NCBI GenBank assembly: GCA_900315345.1
Contig: OMYP01000002.1
Span: 1-64,000 of the forward strand
From: an uncultured Selenomonadales bacterium
GTDB taxonomy: Bacteria; Bacillota; Negativicutes; Acidaminococcales; Acidaminococcaceae
DNA length: 64,000 bases
Direction: 5' to 3'
The notes under the pieces were generated by a model that worked only from the letters and a program-made list of their open reading frames with translations, was not told the DNA's origin and searched no databases. Made by a program: the position numbers and the translations under genes. Each line of letters starts with the position of its first letter. Position 1 is the stretch's first letter. Positions 34,338 through 44,881 of the stretch are shown here, piece after piece.

Positions 34338-35006
34338 TTATACTGCCTGTTTGGCTGCTCTTTCAGCCTGGGCTTTGGCTTCCTGGGCGGCCATCATGTC
34401 CTTGGCCTTCATAAGGCGTACGGTGCTGGCCCGTTCGTTTTCTGCCAGTTTCATGGTGATGAACTTGATGTTGGTCTGCATCTCGGGGATCATGACGTAT
34501 TCCAGGGCGTTTACCCTGCGGCGGGTCTTTTCGATTTCATCCGCCAGCAGGTTGCAGGTCTTTTCCACTTCGGCCAGCTCCAGCAGCTTGGGCAGCAGGG
34601 AGGAAAGCTCAACCACCGCGTTATCCAGTGAACTGGAGGTGAAGGTGAAGGCGTAGGGAATTTCCGTAGCCTCGTCCCCGCCGGTAAATTTAATGGTGGG
34701 AACGTCCACGCTCATCACGTTTTTCATGCCTACCTCGTATACAGCGGCACGGGCCGGATAAAGCAGGGCCTCGCTGATCCGCAGGGCCCCCATCTGGGCC
34801 TTGGCCATGGCAAAACGGGTGGACACGCCCTGCAGCGCCTTTTCTACTTCCAGGCGCAGCGCGTGGTTGCGGCGGATGTGCAGCATAAACTGGCGGACCA
34901 TTTCATCCCGTTTATCCTTCAGCAGCTTATGGCCGCGGGTAGCGGTCACCAGGCGTTTTTTCAGCCTGGTAAGCTCCATTCGGGTCGGGTTAATCTGGGT
35001 TGCCAT
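34338..35006 (-). CDS. ntpD: V-type ATPase subunit D (central stalk)
   Basis: Subunit D is the long coiled-coil rotor axle that turns inside the A3B3 head and passes torque to the membrane ring. The sequence begins with the family pattern (INPTRMELTRLKKRLVTATRGHKLLKDKRDEM is continuous from residue 5) and ends with a second helical arm rich in Ala, Lys and Glu (NALEYVMIPEM near residue 170). At 222 residues it is of usual size. It is the last gene of the nine-gene operon, four bases after ntpB, and is followed by a terminator. Confidence 0.96.
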   Translation of the reverse strand: MATQINPTRMELTRLKKRLVTATRGHKLLKDKRDEMVRQFMLHIRRNHALRLEVEKALQGVSTRFAMAKAQMGALRISEALLYPARAAVYEVGMKNVMSVDVPTIKFTGGDEATEIPYAFTFTSSSLDNAVVELSSLLPKLLELAEVEKTCNLLADEIEKTRRRVNALEYVMIPEMQTNIKFITMKLAENERASTVRLMKAKDMMAAQEAKAQAERAAKQAV

Positions 35007-35009
35007 CGA

Positions 35010-36407
35010 TTATTCCCCCTCGTTATCTTCTGTAGCAGCAGGAACATAGTATTTGTCCAGATATTCGTCGCGGATACGTTTCAGCTCGCTGCGGGGCAGG
35101 ATGCCAAGGAGCTTCCAGCCCAGATCAAGGGTCTCGATGATGCTCCGGTTGGTTTCGTAGCCCTGGGAAACGTATTCCTTTTCAAATGCGTCGGCGAACT
35201 TGGCGTACAGCTTATCTATCTTGGAAAGGGCAGCCTCGCCCAGGATGGTAGCCAGTTCCTTGGCCTGTTTGCCCTGTGCATAGGCGGCAAACAGCTGGTT
35301 CATGGTATCTGCATGGTCTTCACGGGTCTTGCCTTTGCCTACGCCCTTATCCTTCAGACGGGACAGGGAAGGCAGAACGTCGATAGGAGGCGTCAGGCCC
35401 TTGCGGTAGAGCTCACGGGACAGGATGATCTGCCCTTCGGTGATGTACCCTGTTAAGTCAGGGATCGGATGGGTCTTGTCATCTTCCGGCATGGACAGGA
35501 TCGGGATCTGGGTAATGGAACCTTTCTTGCCCTTGATACGGCCGGCCCGTTCGTACATGGTTGCAAGGTCGGTGTACAGGTAACCGGGGTAGCCGCGGCG
35601 GCCGGGAACTTCTTTACGGGCTGCGGAAATTTCACGGAGGGCATCGGCGTAGTTGGTGATATCGGTGATGATGACCAGTACGTGCATGCCCAGCTCGTAA
35701 GCCAGGTATTCCGCAGCGGTAATGGCCATACGGGGGGTAGAAATACGTTCTACCGCCGGGTCGTTGGCCAGGTTGATGAACATAACGGCACGGGCCAGAG
35801 CGCCGGTGCGGTTAAAGTCTTCCATGAAGAAGTTGGCTTCTTCGAAGGTGATACCTACGGCAGCGAATACTACGGCGAAACCTTCGCCGGTACCCAGTAC
35901 CTTGGCCTGACGGGCGATCTGTGCCGCCAGCTGGGCGTGGGGCAGACCGGAACCGGAGAATACCGGCAGCTTCTGGCCGCGGACCAGGGTGTTCAGGCCG
36001 TCGATGGCGCTGACGCCGGTCTGGATAAATTCTGCGGGGTAGTCACGGGCGGCCGGGTTCATAGGCTCGCCGTTGATGTCCCGGTATTCGTCGGGGATAA
36101 TATCCGCGCCGCCGTCGATAGGACGGCCCATGCCGTCAAAAACGCGGCCCAGCATGGCCGGGGACACGCCCAGGCGTACCCCGTGGCCCAGGAAACGGGC
36201 CTTGGCATCGTCGATCTTCAGGCCCTGGGAACTTTCAAAGAGCTGTACCAGCGCCTTGTCGCCGTCGATAACCAACACCTTGCCGCTGCGGATCTCACCG
36301 TTAGCCTGCTGAATTTCAACCAGCTCGTCGTATTTGACGCCTTCGACCTGGTCTACCAGCATCAGGGGGCCGACGACTTCGCGAATTGTCTTGTAATCCT
36401 TACGCAT
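35010..36407 (-). CDS. ntpB: V-type ATPase subunit B (non-catalytic head subunit)
   Basis: Subunit B alternates with A in the A3B3 hexamer. Its nucleotide site lacks the Walker A lysine motif; the equivalent region reads [14 protein letters not shown]. Other landmarks are the N-terminal barrel ([20 protein letters not shown] region), FVVFAAVGI-like [15 protein letters not shown], and [20 protein letters not shown], all typical. Length 465 is standard. It overlaps the end of ntpA by 8 bp and precedes ntpD by four bases, so translation of the three head and stalk genes is coupled. Confidence 0.98.
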   Translation of the reverse strand: MRKDYKTIREVVGPLMLVDQVEGVKYDELVEIQQANGEIRSGKVLVIDGDKALVQLFESSQGLKIDDAKARFLGHGVRLGVSPAMLGRVFDGMGRPIDGGADIIPDEYRDINGEPMNPAARDYPAEFIQTGVSAIDGLNTLVRGQKLPVFSGSGLPHAQLAAQIARQAKVLGTGEGFAVVFAAVGITFEEANFFMEDFNRTGALARAVMFINLANDPAVERISTPRMAITAAEYLAYELGMHVLVIITDITNYADALREISAARKEVPGRRGYPGYLYTDLATMYERAGRIKGKKGSITQIPILSMPEDDKTHPIPDLTGYITEGQIILSRELYRKGLTPPIDVLPSLSRLKDKGVGKGKTREDHADTMNQLFAAYAQGKQAKELATILGEAALSKIDKLYAKFADAFEKEYVSQGYETNRSIIETLDLGWKLLGILPRSELKRIRDEYLDKYYVPAATEDNEGE

Positions 36408-38172
36408 TGAGCTCGCCTCCCTCTGTCAGCGCTGCAAAGGCAGCATCCAAATTTTTGGCGATTGCGCCAAACTTTTCCTCACGTTCCTTTTCAGGAATGT
36501 ATTTCATACGGCCGATTTCCTCACGGACCGGCATATCAATGAGCTTATCCAGATGTACGTGCTGTTCCAGGGCGGCTTCCGCCTTGTCGTACCAGGTCAG
36601 GATCAGCTTCATCATGTCGTGCTGTTTTTCCAGGGAAGAGTAGGTATCTACTTCGTGGAAAGAGTTCTGGTGCAGGAAGTCTTCGCGGATGGACCGGGCG
36701 CATTCCAGGGTGATACGGTCCTTGAAGCTCAGGGCATCCACACCTACCAGACGTACGATTTCGTTCAGTTCCGCTTCCTCCTGGAGGATGTTCATCATCT
36801 TGGTGACCATGCCCGCCCAGTCGGGGGATACGGAAGTGTTGTAGTAGTTACGCAGGCGGTCGCTGTACAGGGAGTAGCTCTGCAGCCAGTCGATAGCCGG
36901 GAAGTGACGGGCGTAAGCCAGGGCAGCGGACAGGCACCAGAATACCTTTACGATACGAAGGGTCGCCTGGGATACAGGCTCGGAAATATCACCGCCGGGA
37001 GGGGATACGGCCCCGATAGCGGAAACAGCGCCGGTACGGTCTTCGTTGCCGATACATTTTACGATGCCGGCCCGTTCGTAGAATTCCGCCAGACGGGAGC
37101 TCAGGTAAGCAGGATAGCCTTCGTCACCGGGCATTTCTTCCAGACGGGAGCTCATTTCACGCATAGCTTCGGCCCAGCGGGAGGTGGAGTCTGCCATGAT
37201 GGCTACCTTGTAGCCCATGTCACGGAAATATTCCGCAATGGTGATGCCTGTATAAATGGATGCTTCACGGGCCGCAACGGGCATATCGGAAGTGTTGGCG
37301 ATCAGTACGGTACGCTTCATCAGAGGCAGTCCCGTACGGGGGTCGCTCAGTTCCGGGAATTCCATCAGAACGTCTGTCATCTCGTTGCCGCGTTCGCCGC
37401 AGCCTACGTAAATGATGATGTCGGCGTCAGCCCACTTGGCCAGCTGGTGCTGGATAACGGTCTTGCCGCTGCCGAAGGGGCCCGGTACAGCCGCCACGCC
37501 GCCTTTGGCGATGGGGAACAGGGCGTCCACAACACGCTGGCCGGTAACCATGGGTTCCGTCGGAGGCAGTTTTTCCTTATAGGGACGGCTGCGGCGTACA
37601 GGCCAGGTCTGGAGCATGGGATACTCCGTCACATTGCCGTCTTTGTCCTTGATTTTGTAAACGGGATCCAGAATGGTGGCCTCGCCGTTGTACACCCATT
37701 CCACGGTGCCTTCCTTCCGGGGCGGCAGCATGATCTTGTGCAGTACGGCCGGGGTCTCCTGGACCACGCCGATGATGTCGCCGCCCACTACCTGGTCACC
37801 GACTTTCACCTTGGGTTCAAATTTCCATTTTTTCTCACGGTTCAGCTTGGGAACCTCAACGCCGCGGGTGATACGGTCGCCCGCTTTCTCATACAGCACG
37901 TCCAGGGGTCGCTGGATACCGTCGAAGATACCTTCGATCAGTCCCGGCGCCAGCTCTACGGACAACGGGGAGCCGGTGGATTCCACCGGTTCGCCGGGTC
38001 CAAGGCCGGCCGTTTCTTCATATACCTGGATAGAGGCCATGTCGCCTCTCAGTTCTATTACCTCGCCGATCAGATGCTTTTCGCTGACACGGACCACGTC
38101 ATACAGTTCTACGTCGCCCATGCCGCTGGCAACGATCAGCGGGCCTGATACTTTTACTATAGTTCCACTCAT
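36400..38172 (-). CDS. ntpA: V-type ATPase subunit A (catalytic)
   Basis: Subunit A hydrolyses (or makes) ATP. The P-loop is GPFGSGKT (231-238), preceded by the long non-homologous insert that distinguishes V/A-type A subunits from F-type beta (roughly 110-200). Further motifs are [11 protein letters not shown]-like [17 protein letters not shown], the DSTSRWAEA segment and [11 protein letters not shown]. The 590-residue length is standard. It is eleven bases downstream of ntpG and overlaps ntpB, as in Enterococcus hirae. Confidence 0.98.
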   Translation of the reverse strand: MSGTIVKVSGPLIVASGMGDVELYDVVRVSEKHLIGEVIELRGDMASIQVYEETAGLGPGEPVESTGSPLSVELAPGLIEGIFDGIQRPLDVLYEKAGDRITRGVEVPKLNREKKWKFEPKVKVGDQVVGGDIIGVVQETPAVLHKIMLPPRKEGTVEWVYNGEATILDPVYKIKDKDGNVTEYPMLQTWPVRRSRPYKEKLPPTEPMVTGQRVVDALFPIAKGGVAAVPGPFGSGKTVIQHQLAKWADADIIIYVGCGERGNEMTDVLMEFPELSDPRTGLPLMKRTVLIANTSDMPVAAREASIYTGITIAEYFRDMGYKVAIMADSTSRWAEAMREMSSRLEEMPGDEGYPAYLSSRLAEFYERAGIVKCIGNEDRTGAVSAIGAVSPPGGDISEPVSQATLRIVKVFWCLSAALAYARHFPAIDWLQSYSLYSDRLRNYYNTSVSPDWAGMVTKMMNILQEEAELNEIVRLVGVDALSFKDRITLECARSIREDFLHQNSFHEVDTYSSLEKQHDMMKLILTWYDKAEAALEQHVHLDKLIDMPVREEIGRMKYIPEKEREEKFGAIAKNLDAAFAALTEGGELNA

Positions 38173-38183
38173 CGGCTACTTAC

Positions 38184-38513
38184 CTACCCTTCCTTGAAAA
38201 GAATGTCTGCGCCCACGGCCTTTTCCACATTGCCCTTCAGCCGTTTCATGCCCAGCCCCAGGCTGCCCTTGGCGGACGGGATGGGGATAATGGCAGGAAA
38301 TGTCGCAGTAGTGTAATAATCGATTGCTTCGGGTACCAGCTGGGCGGCTTCTTCGGTGATGTAGATCACCGCGTAACCGTCATCCGCCAGCTTGTGTATC
38401 CTTTTTTCTATCATGGGAGCCTGTTCCTCGTAATACACATCCAGACCGATAGCCTTGAAGATCATTACGGAACCGGGATCACCAATTACCGCGATTTTTC
38501 TCTGTTTCTTCAT
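38184..38513 (-). CDS. ntpG: V-type ATPase subunit F (NtpG)
   Basis: A 109-residue Rossmann-like subunit of the central stalk that binds subunit D. The start KIAVIGDPGSVMIFKAIGLDV and the central GYAVIYITEEAAQLV are typical of the family, and the C-terminal helix follows a Pro/Ser-rich link (IPIPSAKGSLG). It sits between ntpC and ntpA, the conserved place for this gene. Confidence 0.95.
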   Translation of the reverse strand: MKKQRKIAVIGDPGSVMIFKAIGLDVYYEEQAPMIEKRIHKLADDGYAVIYITEEAAQLVPEAIDYYTTATFPAIIPIPSAKGSLGLGMKRLKGNVEKAVGADILFKEG

Positions 38514-38527
38514 TGATATCCGCCTTT

Positions 38528-39520
38528 CTATGCGTACAGCTCGGGCAGCTCGTATTCAAAGCCGCCCCGCTTGGCCCCGAAGATCACCCTGAGAGCCTTG
38601 GCTTCCGCCTCACGGCCCATAAGGTATCCGATGATGGGGCCCAGGGAAAACATGTCCCATTTCACACTGCGCAGAACATTCATCAGCGCCGTTTCCATTT
38701 TACGTTTCAGAACAGATGCATCGCCGGTGGTTACATATTCCTCTATGCTCTGGGAAATAAGCTTGCCGTTTTTGCCTCTGTTTAATTTTGCTCCCAGCTG
38801 TTCCATGGGGGTATCCATCCCCTCCATGAACACGTTGAAATCAATTTCGCCGCCCTCCAGGAGCATAAGGCGCAGCTTGTCCACGTCCCAGTTCAGGAGC
38901 CTTGCCCTTACCACGCTGCGGGCGTTCTGGAAGTCAGCCTGCAGGGAGAAATAATCCCGTACGAAGCTGTGGTCGTTCTTTTTATCCAGCACGCTTTTAA
39001 TGTGACGGAACATGGCCCCGTCAATTTCAGCGCTGAACTTCAGGGGATCGATCCCCCGGGCCAGTTCTGCCTCGATCTTGTTCATGGTATTGCGATAGGC
39101 GTCCGGCAGGGACTCGTAGTTGGCGCCGGCCACGCACTCCTTCAGTGTATCCAGAGGGAATGACCCGCCGTCGATGAGCACATCCGGGGCCTCCACTCCC
39201 AGAAGACGCGCCTTCAGCAGCGTCTTAAGGTTGTGGCCGTCCACTTCCAGCAGGAAAAGGCTGGTAAGTTCCGGAGCGGGAGTGACCTCCCACACGATCT
39301 TTCTGGATGTCTGCAGCTGTTCCCGGATGACATAGTCGATTTCTTCCGAAGCCATCTGTTCGGGGGTCAGGTTTCCGCCGTAGCCGGTCTCCAGCAGCAG
39401 CGCCAGGGACTCCTGGACGGAACCTGCCTCGTAGATACGTCTCAGCTTGGTCGCGTCCAGCATCTTTGTGGAAAGCTGGCTGATGCGGCCTACTGCGTAT
39501 TCGTAACTTGCCTGCGGCAT
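38528..39520 (-). CDS. ntpC: V-type ATPase subunit C (rotor cap, d-like)
   Basis: Subunit C forms the funnel that joins the central stalk to the K ring. The protein (330 residues) begins YEYAVGRISQLSTKMLD, and contains the family pattern of three helical repeats with LLLETGYGG and the DGHNLKTLLKARLLG segment near residue 115. GAGGTGA precedes the ATG by 8 bases and overlaps the end of ntpE, so the two genes are coupled. Confidence 0.95.
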   Translation of the reverse strand: MPQASYEYAVGRISQLSTKMLDATKLRRIYEAGSVQESLALLLETGYGGNLTPEQMASEEIDYVIREQLQTSRKIVWEVTPAPELTSLFLLEVDGHNLKTLLKARLLGVEAPDVLIDGGSFPLDTLKECVAGANYESLPDAYRNTMNKIEAELARGIDPLKFSAEIDGAMFRHIKSVLDKKNDHSFVRDYFSLQADFQNARSVVRARLLNWDVDKLRLMLLEGGEIDFNVFMEGMDTPMEQLGAKLNRGKNGKLISQSIEEYVTTGDASVLKRKMETALMNVLRSVKWDMFSLGPIIGYLMGREAEAKALRVIFGAKRGGFEYELPELYA

Positions 39521-39521
39521 G

Positions 39522-40130
39522 TTATTTCACCTCCGCGGCGAAGAGCATGTCCGCCACGTCCTTTTCGATCCGGGTGCGGACATCCCTCAGTATAGTTGCA
39601 AAGGATCCGTCGAAATCACTTGTTTTGCCCTGCAGGAGAATTCCCCCGGCAAACTTCGCCGCTTCGTCAGACAGCGTCAGTCCGCCCTGCTTGCCTGCCT
39701 TGACAAGGGCCGCGTTCAGTCTGGCCAGGAAGCCTCCCTCGTATTTTGCCCGGTCCGCTGCCGGTACGCAGAGTTTTTCCGTACCGGTCTCGGCAGCCTT
39801 CACCACGATGGAGGTAATGAGCTGTTCCCACTTATCCTCCGGCATGGCGGCTACAGTCTGTTCCGCCTGGGAGAAGGCCATCTCCAGTACCTTACGCTTG
39901 CTGTCCAGGGAGTTTTTCCTGGCTTCCAGTTCGGCGATCAGGATCTGGCGGCGGGCTGCCTCATCGGCATCGGCCGCGGCCTGGGCGTTGATTTCTTCAA
40001 TTTTCACCTTTGCAGCAGCTGTAATTTTTTCAGCAGAGGCGGCAGCCTTTTTCTTAGCGGCATCAATGATTTCAGCCGCTTCCCGGGCGCCTTCTTCCTC
40101 TATCTTGAGAATAATCTTGTTTGCTGCCAT
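39522..40130 (-). CDS. ntpE: V-type ATPase subunit E (peripheral stalk)
   Basis: Subunit E pairs with the G/H-type subunit (NtpF) as the outer stator. The first ~110 residues are a charged alanine-rich coiled coil, followed by a globular C-terminal domain that caps the head (ILLQGKTSDFDGSFATIL and DVRTRIEKDVADMLF at the end). Length 202 is usual. It lies 17 bases downstream of the ring-subunit gene. Confidence 0.93.
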   Translation of the reverse strand: MAANKIILKIEEEGAREAAEIIDAAKKKAAASAEKITAAAKVKIEEINAQAAADADEAARRQILIAELEARKNSLDSKRKVLEMAFSQAEQTVAAMPEDKWEQLITSIVVKAAETGTEKLCVPAADRAKYEGGFLARLNAALVKAGKQGGLTLSDEAAKFAGGILLQGKTSDFDGSFATILRDVRTRIEKDVADMLFAAEVK

Positions 40131-40147
40131 CGGTCTACCTCCCTGTG

Positions 40148-40639
<492 letters not shown>

Positions 40640-40666
40640 TTAAATTCGTTTCTATAAAATAATTTT

Positions 40667-42526
40667 TTATTTGGTTACGTTCATGTATTTAGTTCTGATA
40701 GCCAGAGGAACAAATGCCTTGCCGCCGGCTTCATAGAACTTGCCGAAGAATTCGATGTACTGCAGACGGCTGCTGTGTACGAAGGCGCCCAGTACGTTGA
40801 TGACGATGTTGAAGAGATGTCCTCCCAGAAGTACTACCACGGCTACGGCGGTACCAATCGGTCCTGCCTCCATAAGCATCTGGGCTATGGTGTTGATGAC
40901 CATGGCGATAACGCCTGTGGCCAGACCCAGTGCAAAGAGCCGAGAGTAACTCAGCAGGTCGCTCATGTAACCGCTGATGTTGTAGAGGGAAAGGAGACCT
41001 CCCATGGCCTTGCCTACGATACCCTTCTTTTCCCGTCCGCCTGTGAGTACGATGATGGCGGCGCCTGCGATGGCCAGATACTTGCCTACAGGTCCCGGCA
41101 CAAAGGCCATGCAGAAGAAGCCCGCGAACATGATCAGCCAGCTGATCTCGTCACAGAAGGCTCCCAGAACGTCCCCGTCCCGGATGAGCATGTAGGCCTT
41201 CAACAGCATGCCGCAGACAAGGTGCAGGGCACCGAGGCCGAAGCAGAGGGCCAGCATCTTCAGCGGTTCCTTCATGGGAACAAAGAGCAGCGGATGCAGC
41301 TCCAGTCCGAACCAGCCTCCGAAGAGGGCACCCCAGATAATAGTCGAGATGCTGCCGAAGAGGATGACCATGGCCAGTTTGCCGCCGAATCCCTGGGGTT
41401 TCACCAGTTTCATGGCGATAAGCAGCCCTATGGTGAGGACCAGGCCGTAGCCTGCGTCCGAAAGCATCATGCCGAAGAAGATAAAGTGGAAAGGCGCCAT
41501 CAGGAAATCCGGGTCGATGCTGCCCGCCTGAGGCCTGGAATACAGCTCGATGACCGATTCATAAGGCCTTACGAAGGAATTGTTTTCCATTTCCGTAGGC
41601 GGAATCTCCCCTTCTTCCGGATCCCGGAACTCGATCTGGTAGGCATCCGTCGCGCTCCGTACCGCCCGTTCCACCTGGGCCGTGCGATCCTTCCTTACCC
41701 AGCCTTCCAGACAGAAGGTCTTTTCTGTTTCCACGCCGCCGTTGGCCAGGCGTTCTTCCTTGGCCGCCAGCTGGTCGTAATATAATTGAAGCTCGGCTTT
41801 GTTTTCAGAAATCTTTTTAGCCTCTGCTTCCAGTTCGTCTGCCCGCAGGTTTTTCACCCGGGCGGCTTCCGTAAGATCGATGGCGATCTCAGAAACCAGT
41901 CCCGTACGCTTGGGAAAGACTACATCGGTAAAGTCATGCGCTTTGAGGAAATGCTTAAGCCTGGCTGCGTCTTCATTGAGACAGAAGAGCAGCATGGCGC
42001 GTCCCTCAGGTGCTTCACGGAGCACGATGGGCTCTACCGCCAGCTCTTTGATATCCTCCAGAAAGGCTTCCTTTTCCAGTTCCGGAAGATACCCTGCGAA
42101 ATATACGCTCCGTTCCGTAGGAGCCAGCTGCTCCAGCGGAATGTCCAGGTCTATCCAGGGCTGCAGGGCATCTACCTGGCTTGTCATGGTGGCCGCCTCA
42201 TTCCTGAGGGACATGATCTTGCCGGAGAGCACCTCTACCTGGTCGGCCAGGTCCGAGCCTTCCTTGGATTCGTGAAGGAAGGAATCGTAGGAAACCGGAA
42301 GGCGGGGCGCAAACAGGGAATCCTTTTTCCCGTGGAGGTCAACGAATTTCAGGGCGTCCTTTGCCTTGGCAATCTGGTCGCCTACCTTATCCGCTCCTTC
42401 CAGGGCCTGGGTCTTCTCCCCTTCCGAAATGAGCATGATGTTGCCGTCTTTCTGCAGCGCAAGTAAAATGGCGTCGCGGTCTTCTTTCAACGCGAACAGC
42501 GTCGCCTTTTTCATTGCAATAAGCAT
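40667..42526 (-). CDS. ntpI: V-type ATPase subunit I (a-type stator membrane subunit)
   Basis: The N-terminal ~300 residues form the cytoplasmic arm with coiled-coil stretches (around 100-140 and 220-280). The C-terminal half carries seven to eight membrane helices, beginning near ADFLMAPFHFIFFGMMLSDAGYG, the family signature, and including the conserved SYMSDLLSYSRLFALGLATGV segment with the essential arginine that faces the K ring. Start choice: an ATG (MLIAMKK) just after the ntpF stop, with AAAGGG upstream; the next ATG four codons later is also possible. It overlaps or abuts ntpF. Confidence 0.95.
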   Translation of the reverse strand: MLIAMKKATLFALKEDRDAILLALQKDGNIMLISEGEKTQALEGADKVGDQIAKAKDALKFVDLHGKKDSLFAPRLPVSYDSFLHESKEGSDLADQVEVLSGKIMSLRNEAATMTSQVDALQPWIDLDIPLEQLAPTERSVYFAGYLPELEKEAFLEDIKELAVEPIVLREAPEGRAMLLFCLNEDAARLKHFLKAHDFTDVVFPKRTGLVSEIAIDLTEAARVKNLRADELEAEAKKISENKAELQLYYDQLAAKEERLANGGVETEKTFCLEGWVRKDRTAQVERAVRSATDAYQIEFRDPEEGEIPPTEMENNSFVRPYESVIELYSRPQAGSIDPDFLMAPFHFIFFGMMLSDAGYGLVLTIGLLIAMKLVKPQGFGGKLAMVILFGSISTIIWGALFGGWFGLELHPLLFVPMKEPLKMLALCFGLGALHLVCGMLLKAYMLIRDGDVLGAFCDEISWLIMFAGFFCMAFVPGPVGKYLAIAGAAIIVLTGGREKKGIVGKAMGGLLSLYNISGYMSDLLSYSRLFALGLATGVIAMVINTIAQMLMEAGPIGTAVAVVVLLGGHLFNIVINVLGAFVHSSRLQYIEFFGKFYEAGGKAFVPLAIRTKYMNVTK

Positions 42527-42527
42527 A

Positions 42528-42833
42528 TTAAACCACAACCCTTTCTACAATGTAAGCTACAGCATCGGAGAGCTTCTCCTCAGCGGCTGCCGCCACTGCC
42601 CGATCGGCTCTGGCCCGTTCTGCCACCAGATCTTTCGCCTTTACCCTGGCGTGTGCTTCCGCCTTGGCAACGGTGTCTTTGGCAGCGGCCCGGGCATCGG
42701 ATATCATGGCAGCGGCCTCACGGTTGGCTGCCTCCTCCGCATCCCGCAGGATATTGCGGCTGGTCAGGGCAGCTTCTTTCTTTGCCTGTGCGGCAGCGGC
42801 CTCGGCCGCCTTGATTTCATCCAGCATGGACAT
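42528..42833 (-). CDS. ntpF: V-type ATPase peripheral stalk subunit G/H (NtpF)
   Basis: A 101-residue, almost wholly helical protein rich in Ala, Glu, Lys and Arg, with the right-handed coiled-coil character of the stator subunit that pairs with subunit E. It is the first gene of the operon, whose order F-I-K-E-C-G-A-B-D is exactly that of the E. hirae ntp operon. Low sequence complexity means the assignment rests partly on position. AAGGTGG lies upstream of the ATG. Confidence 0.85.
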   Translation of the reverse strand: MSMLDEIKAAEAAAAQAKKEAALTSRNILRDAEEAANREAAAMISDARAAAKDTVAKAEAHARVKAKDLVAERARADRAVAAAAEEKLSDAVAYIVERVVV

Positions 42834-42984
42834 TCACATCTCACCACCTTTATGATTATATAATTTTATATCAGAAAATACAGAAAAGACTAATAGAGCC
42901 AATTTATCCCATATTCGATAGAGGTAAATTCGACATGGTTCTGTATAATTCCTGCACGAGATAAAATTTTTTTATGAAACTCCG

Positions 42985-43012
42985 GTCAGGCAGGTTTCTT
43001 TTCCGCCTGCCG
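42985..43012 (-). terminator. Possible terminator after murI
   Basis: GGCAGG pairs with CCTGCC around an 11-nt loop shortly after the murI stop. The following minus-strand sequence is T/A-rich but lacks a clean T run, so this may be weak. Confidence 0.45.
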
Positions 43013-43031
43013 GGCTCCACGGAACACAATG

Positions 43032-43826
43032 TTACAGGCGGACCTGTTCAAAATTGCACTGCCCGGTATCCAGCATCCGGGATGCCAGCAGTTTTCCTTT
43101 TTCCAGATCACCTGTAAAGCAGATGGTGCACCTTCCGGCGCCATCCGTCTGCAGCAGGTTCCGGGCTTCCAGATTGGCTTTGGCCTGCAGGGCCGTGGCT
43201 TCCGCCGGGTCGATGACCGTTACTTCCGGGCCGAAGGCTTCTTCCAGATACTCCCGTACAAAGGGGTAATGGGTACAGCCCAGGATGACCGTATCCACGT
43301 CTTTTTCCTGCAGGGCCTCTGCATACTCGCCAATGGCTTCCTTCAGTTCCGGCGAACCGAACCGGTTCCCTTCAATGAGTGGTACAAATTTTGTACAGCC
43401 CACGCCGAAGACTTCCGCCTCTGGGTCGGCCGCCTTGATTTCGTTACGGTGGGCCCCGGTGCTTACCGTGAAATCGGTAGCCATGAGCCCGATCCGTTTA
43501 TTTTTGGTAGCCTTCAGCACCTGGTCCACACCTTTGGACATGCCAATGACGGGAAAAGTATGGCTGCCCCGGATCACATCTGTCCCCAATACCGTGATGG
43601 TATTGCAGGCCGTTACCAGCTGCTTGACCTGATGCTGTTCCATCCAGTCAGTCATCTGGGCTACGAAAGCCGTAATGGTTTCCCTTGTACGGACCCCATA
43701 GGGCGCCCGGGCCGTGTCTCCCAGATATAAAAACGTTTCCGACGGCATCACCCGCTGCAGCGCCCGCAGTACGGTGAGCCCCCCCACACCGGAATCAAGG
43801 ACGCCGATGGGCCGGTTTTTATCCAT
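43032..43826 (-). CDS. murI: Glutamate racemase
   Basis: MurI supplies D-glutamate for peptidoglycan. The motifs GVLDSGVGGLTVL (catalytic Asp11), TACNT (catalytic C74) and ILGCTHYPF (catalytic C184 and H186) are all present, in a 264-residue chain of normal length. The start MDKNRP is preceded by GGAGGG at 7 bases; a longer in-frame start would run into the SDR gene's end. It is the last gene of a probable operon after the response regulator, kinase and SDR genes, 58 bp from the SDR stop. Confidence 0.97.
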   Translation of the reverse strand: MDKNRPIGVLDSGVGGLTVLRALQRVMPSETFLYLGDTARAPYGVRTRETITAFVAQMTDWMEQHQVKQLVTACNTITVLGTDVIRGSHTFPVIGMSKGVDQVLKATKNKRIGLMATDFTVSTGAHRNEIKAADPEAEVFGVGCTKFVPLIEGNRFGSPELKEAIGEYAEALQEKDVDTVILGCTHYPFVREYLEEAFGPEVTVIDPAEATALQAKANLEARNLLQTDGAGRCTICFTGDLEKGKLLASRMLDTGQCNFEQVRL

Positions 43827-43884
43827 ATACATCCCTCCCGTTTGCCGCTTATTGACACATTCGGTCACGAAAAGCACCGGCAAT

Positions 43885-44853
43885 CTATCCGATGGCCGTC
43901 AGGCCCCCGTCCACCGGTACCACCGCTCCCGTCATGAAGGAGTTGGCAGGGGACGCCACGCTGCAGATCACATGGGCAACTTCTTCCGGCAAAGCCACCC
44001 GTCCCAGGGGATACTCTGCCGCCATATCTTCTTTCGTATATCCGTCTCCGGCCGCCTTCAACTGTGCCTCCATCAGGGGCGTGTCCACGTCTCCCGGGCA
44101 GATGCAGTTGACCCGGATGTCTGGCGACATGTCCAGGGCCAGGGCTCTGGTCAGGGATACCACGGCGCCCTTGGAAGCGCAATACACCGGGCATCCGTAA
44201 TTTCCGCCGATACCTGCATCGCTGGCAATGTTGATTATGCAGCGGTCCTTTTTGCCGGGCAGGGTCTTCGCTGCTTCTGTTTCTTCAGACAAATTCCCGC
44301 CGGATCCGCTGCCGGGGATTTCCGCTTCTTCCCCGTGGGGCAGCATATAGGGCTGACAGGCCTGGATCATAAGCAGTGTCCCTTTTACATTTACATCCAT
44401 GATGCGGTTATAGTCTGCCGCCGTTACCTGTTCGATCCGTTTTTCCTGATACAGGCCGGCGCTGTTCACCAGAATGTGGATCCGTTCTTTTCCGTAATGG
44501 GCCGCAATGACGGCTGCCATACGGCAGTCCGCCTGTTTTGTTACGTCTGCCCGGATAAACCGCAGCCGTTCCAGGGCACTGTTTTCTGCGAAATCAGGGT
44601 CACTGCAGTTTTCTTCCTTTATTCCTTCCGCGGCAGTAAAGGTTTCCTTTCCTTCTTTTGCCCCCGGAAAGACGACACGCTCCGGATCTTTGCAGCCCGC
44701 TATCGCTGCCAGGGCCTTCATGCCCCGGACCCGGTCCCTTCCCACGATACTGACGCTGGCGCCGTCCAGCCAGAAGGCCCGGGCAGCTGCCAGTCCGATA
44801 CCGCTGGTGCCTCCGGTTATTAAAACGACCCTGTCGTTACATCCATACTCCAT
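43885..44853 (-). CDS. Short-chain dehydrogenase/reductase with two insertions
   Basis: A classical-type SDR: cofactor loop TGGTSGIG (13-20), NSAG, catalytic Ser in INIASDAG and the YCASK catalytic pair, then CPGDVDTP and a normal C-terminus (MTGAVVPVDGGLTAIG). At 322 residues it is about 70 longer than usual. The excess lies in two hydrophilic segments: about residues 54-86 after the second beta strand, and about 164-195 between the NSAG helix and the catalytic serine, the latter Gly/Ser/Glu-rich. Substrate unknown. The ATG is chosen for GAGG at 6 bases; it lies 28 bp after the sensor-kinase stop, suggesting co-transcription with the two-component system. Confidence 0.9.
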   Translation of the reverse strand: MEYGCNDRVVLITGGTSGIGLAAARAFWLDGASVSIVGRDRVRGMKALAAIAGCKDPERVVFPGAKEGKETFTAAEGIKEENCSDPDFAENSALERLRFIRADVTKQADCRMAAVIAAHYGKERIHILVNSAGLYQEKRIEQVTAADYNRIMDVNVKGTLLMIQACQPYMLPHGEEAEIPGSGSGGNLSEETEAAKTLPGKKDRCIINIASDAGIGGNYGCPVYCASKGAVVSLTRALALDMSPDIRVNCICPGDVDTPLMEAQLKAAGDGYTKEDMAAEYPLGRVALPEEVAHVICSVASPANSFMTGAVVPVDGGLTAIG

Positions 44854-44881
44854 ATTGAGCCTCGTATTTTCTGTAGCCGGC

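Noticed and set aside
36553-38148. 531-codon open frame opposite ntpA
   Set aside because: Complement of a highly conserved gene; no ribosome binding site or recognisable domain.
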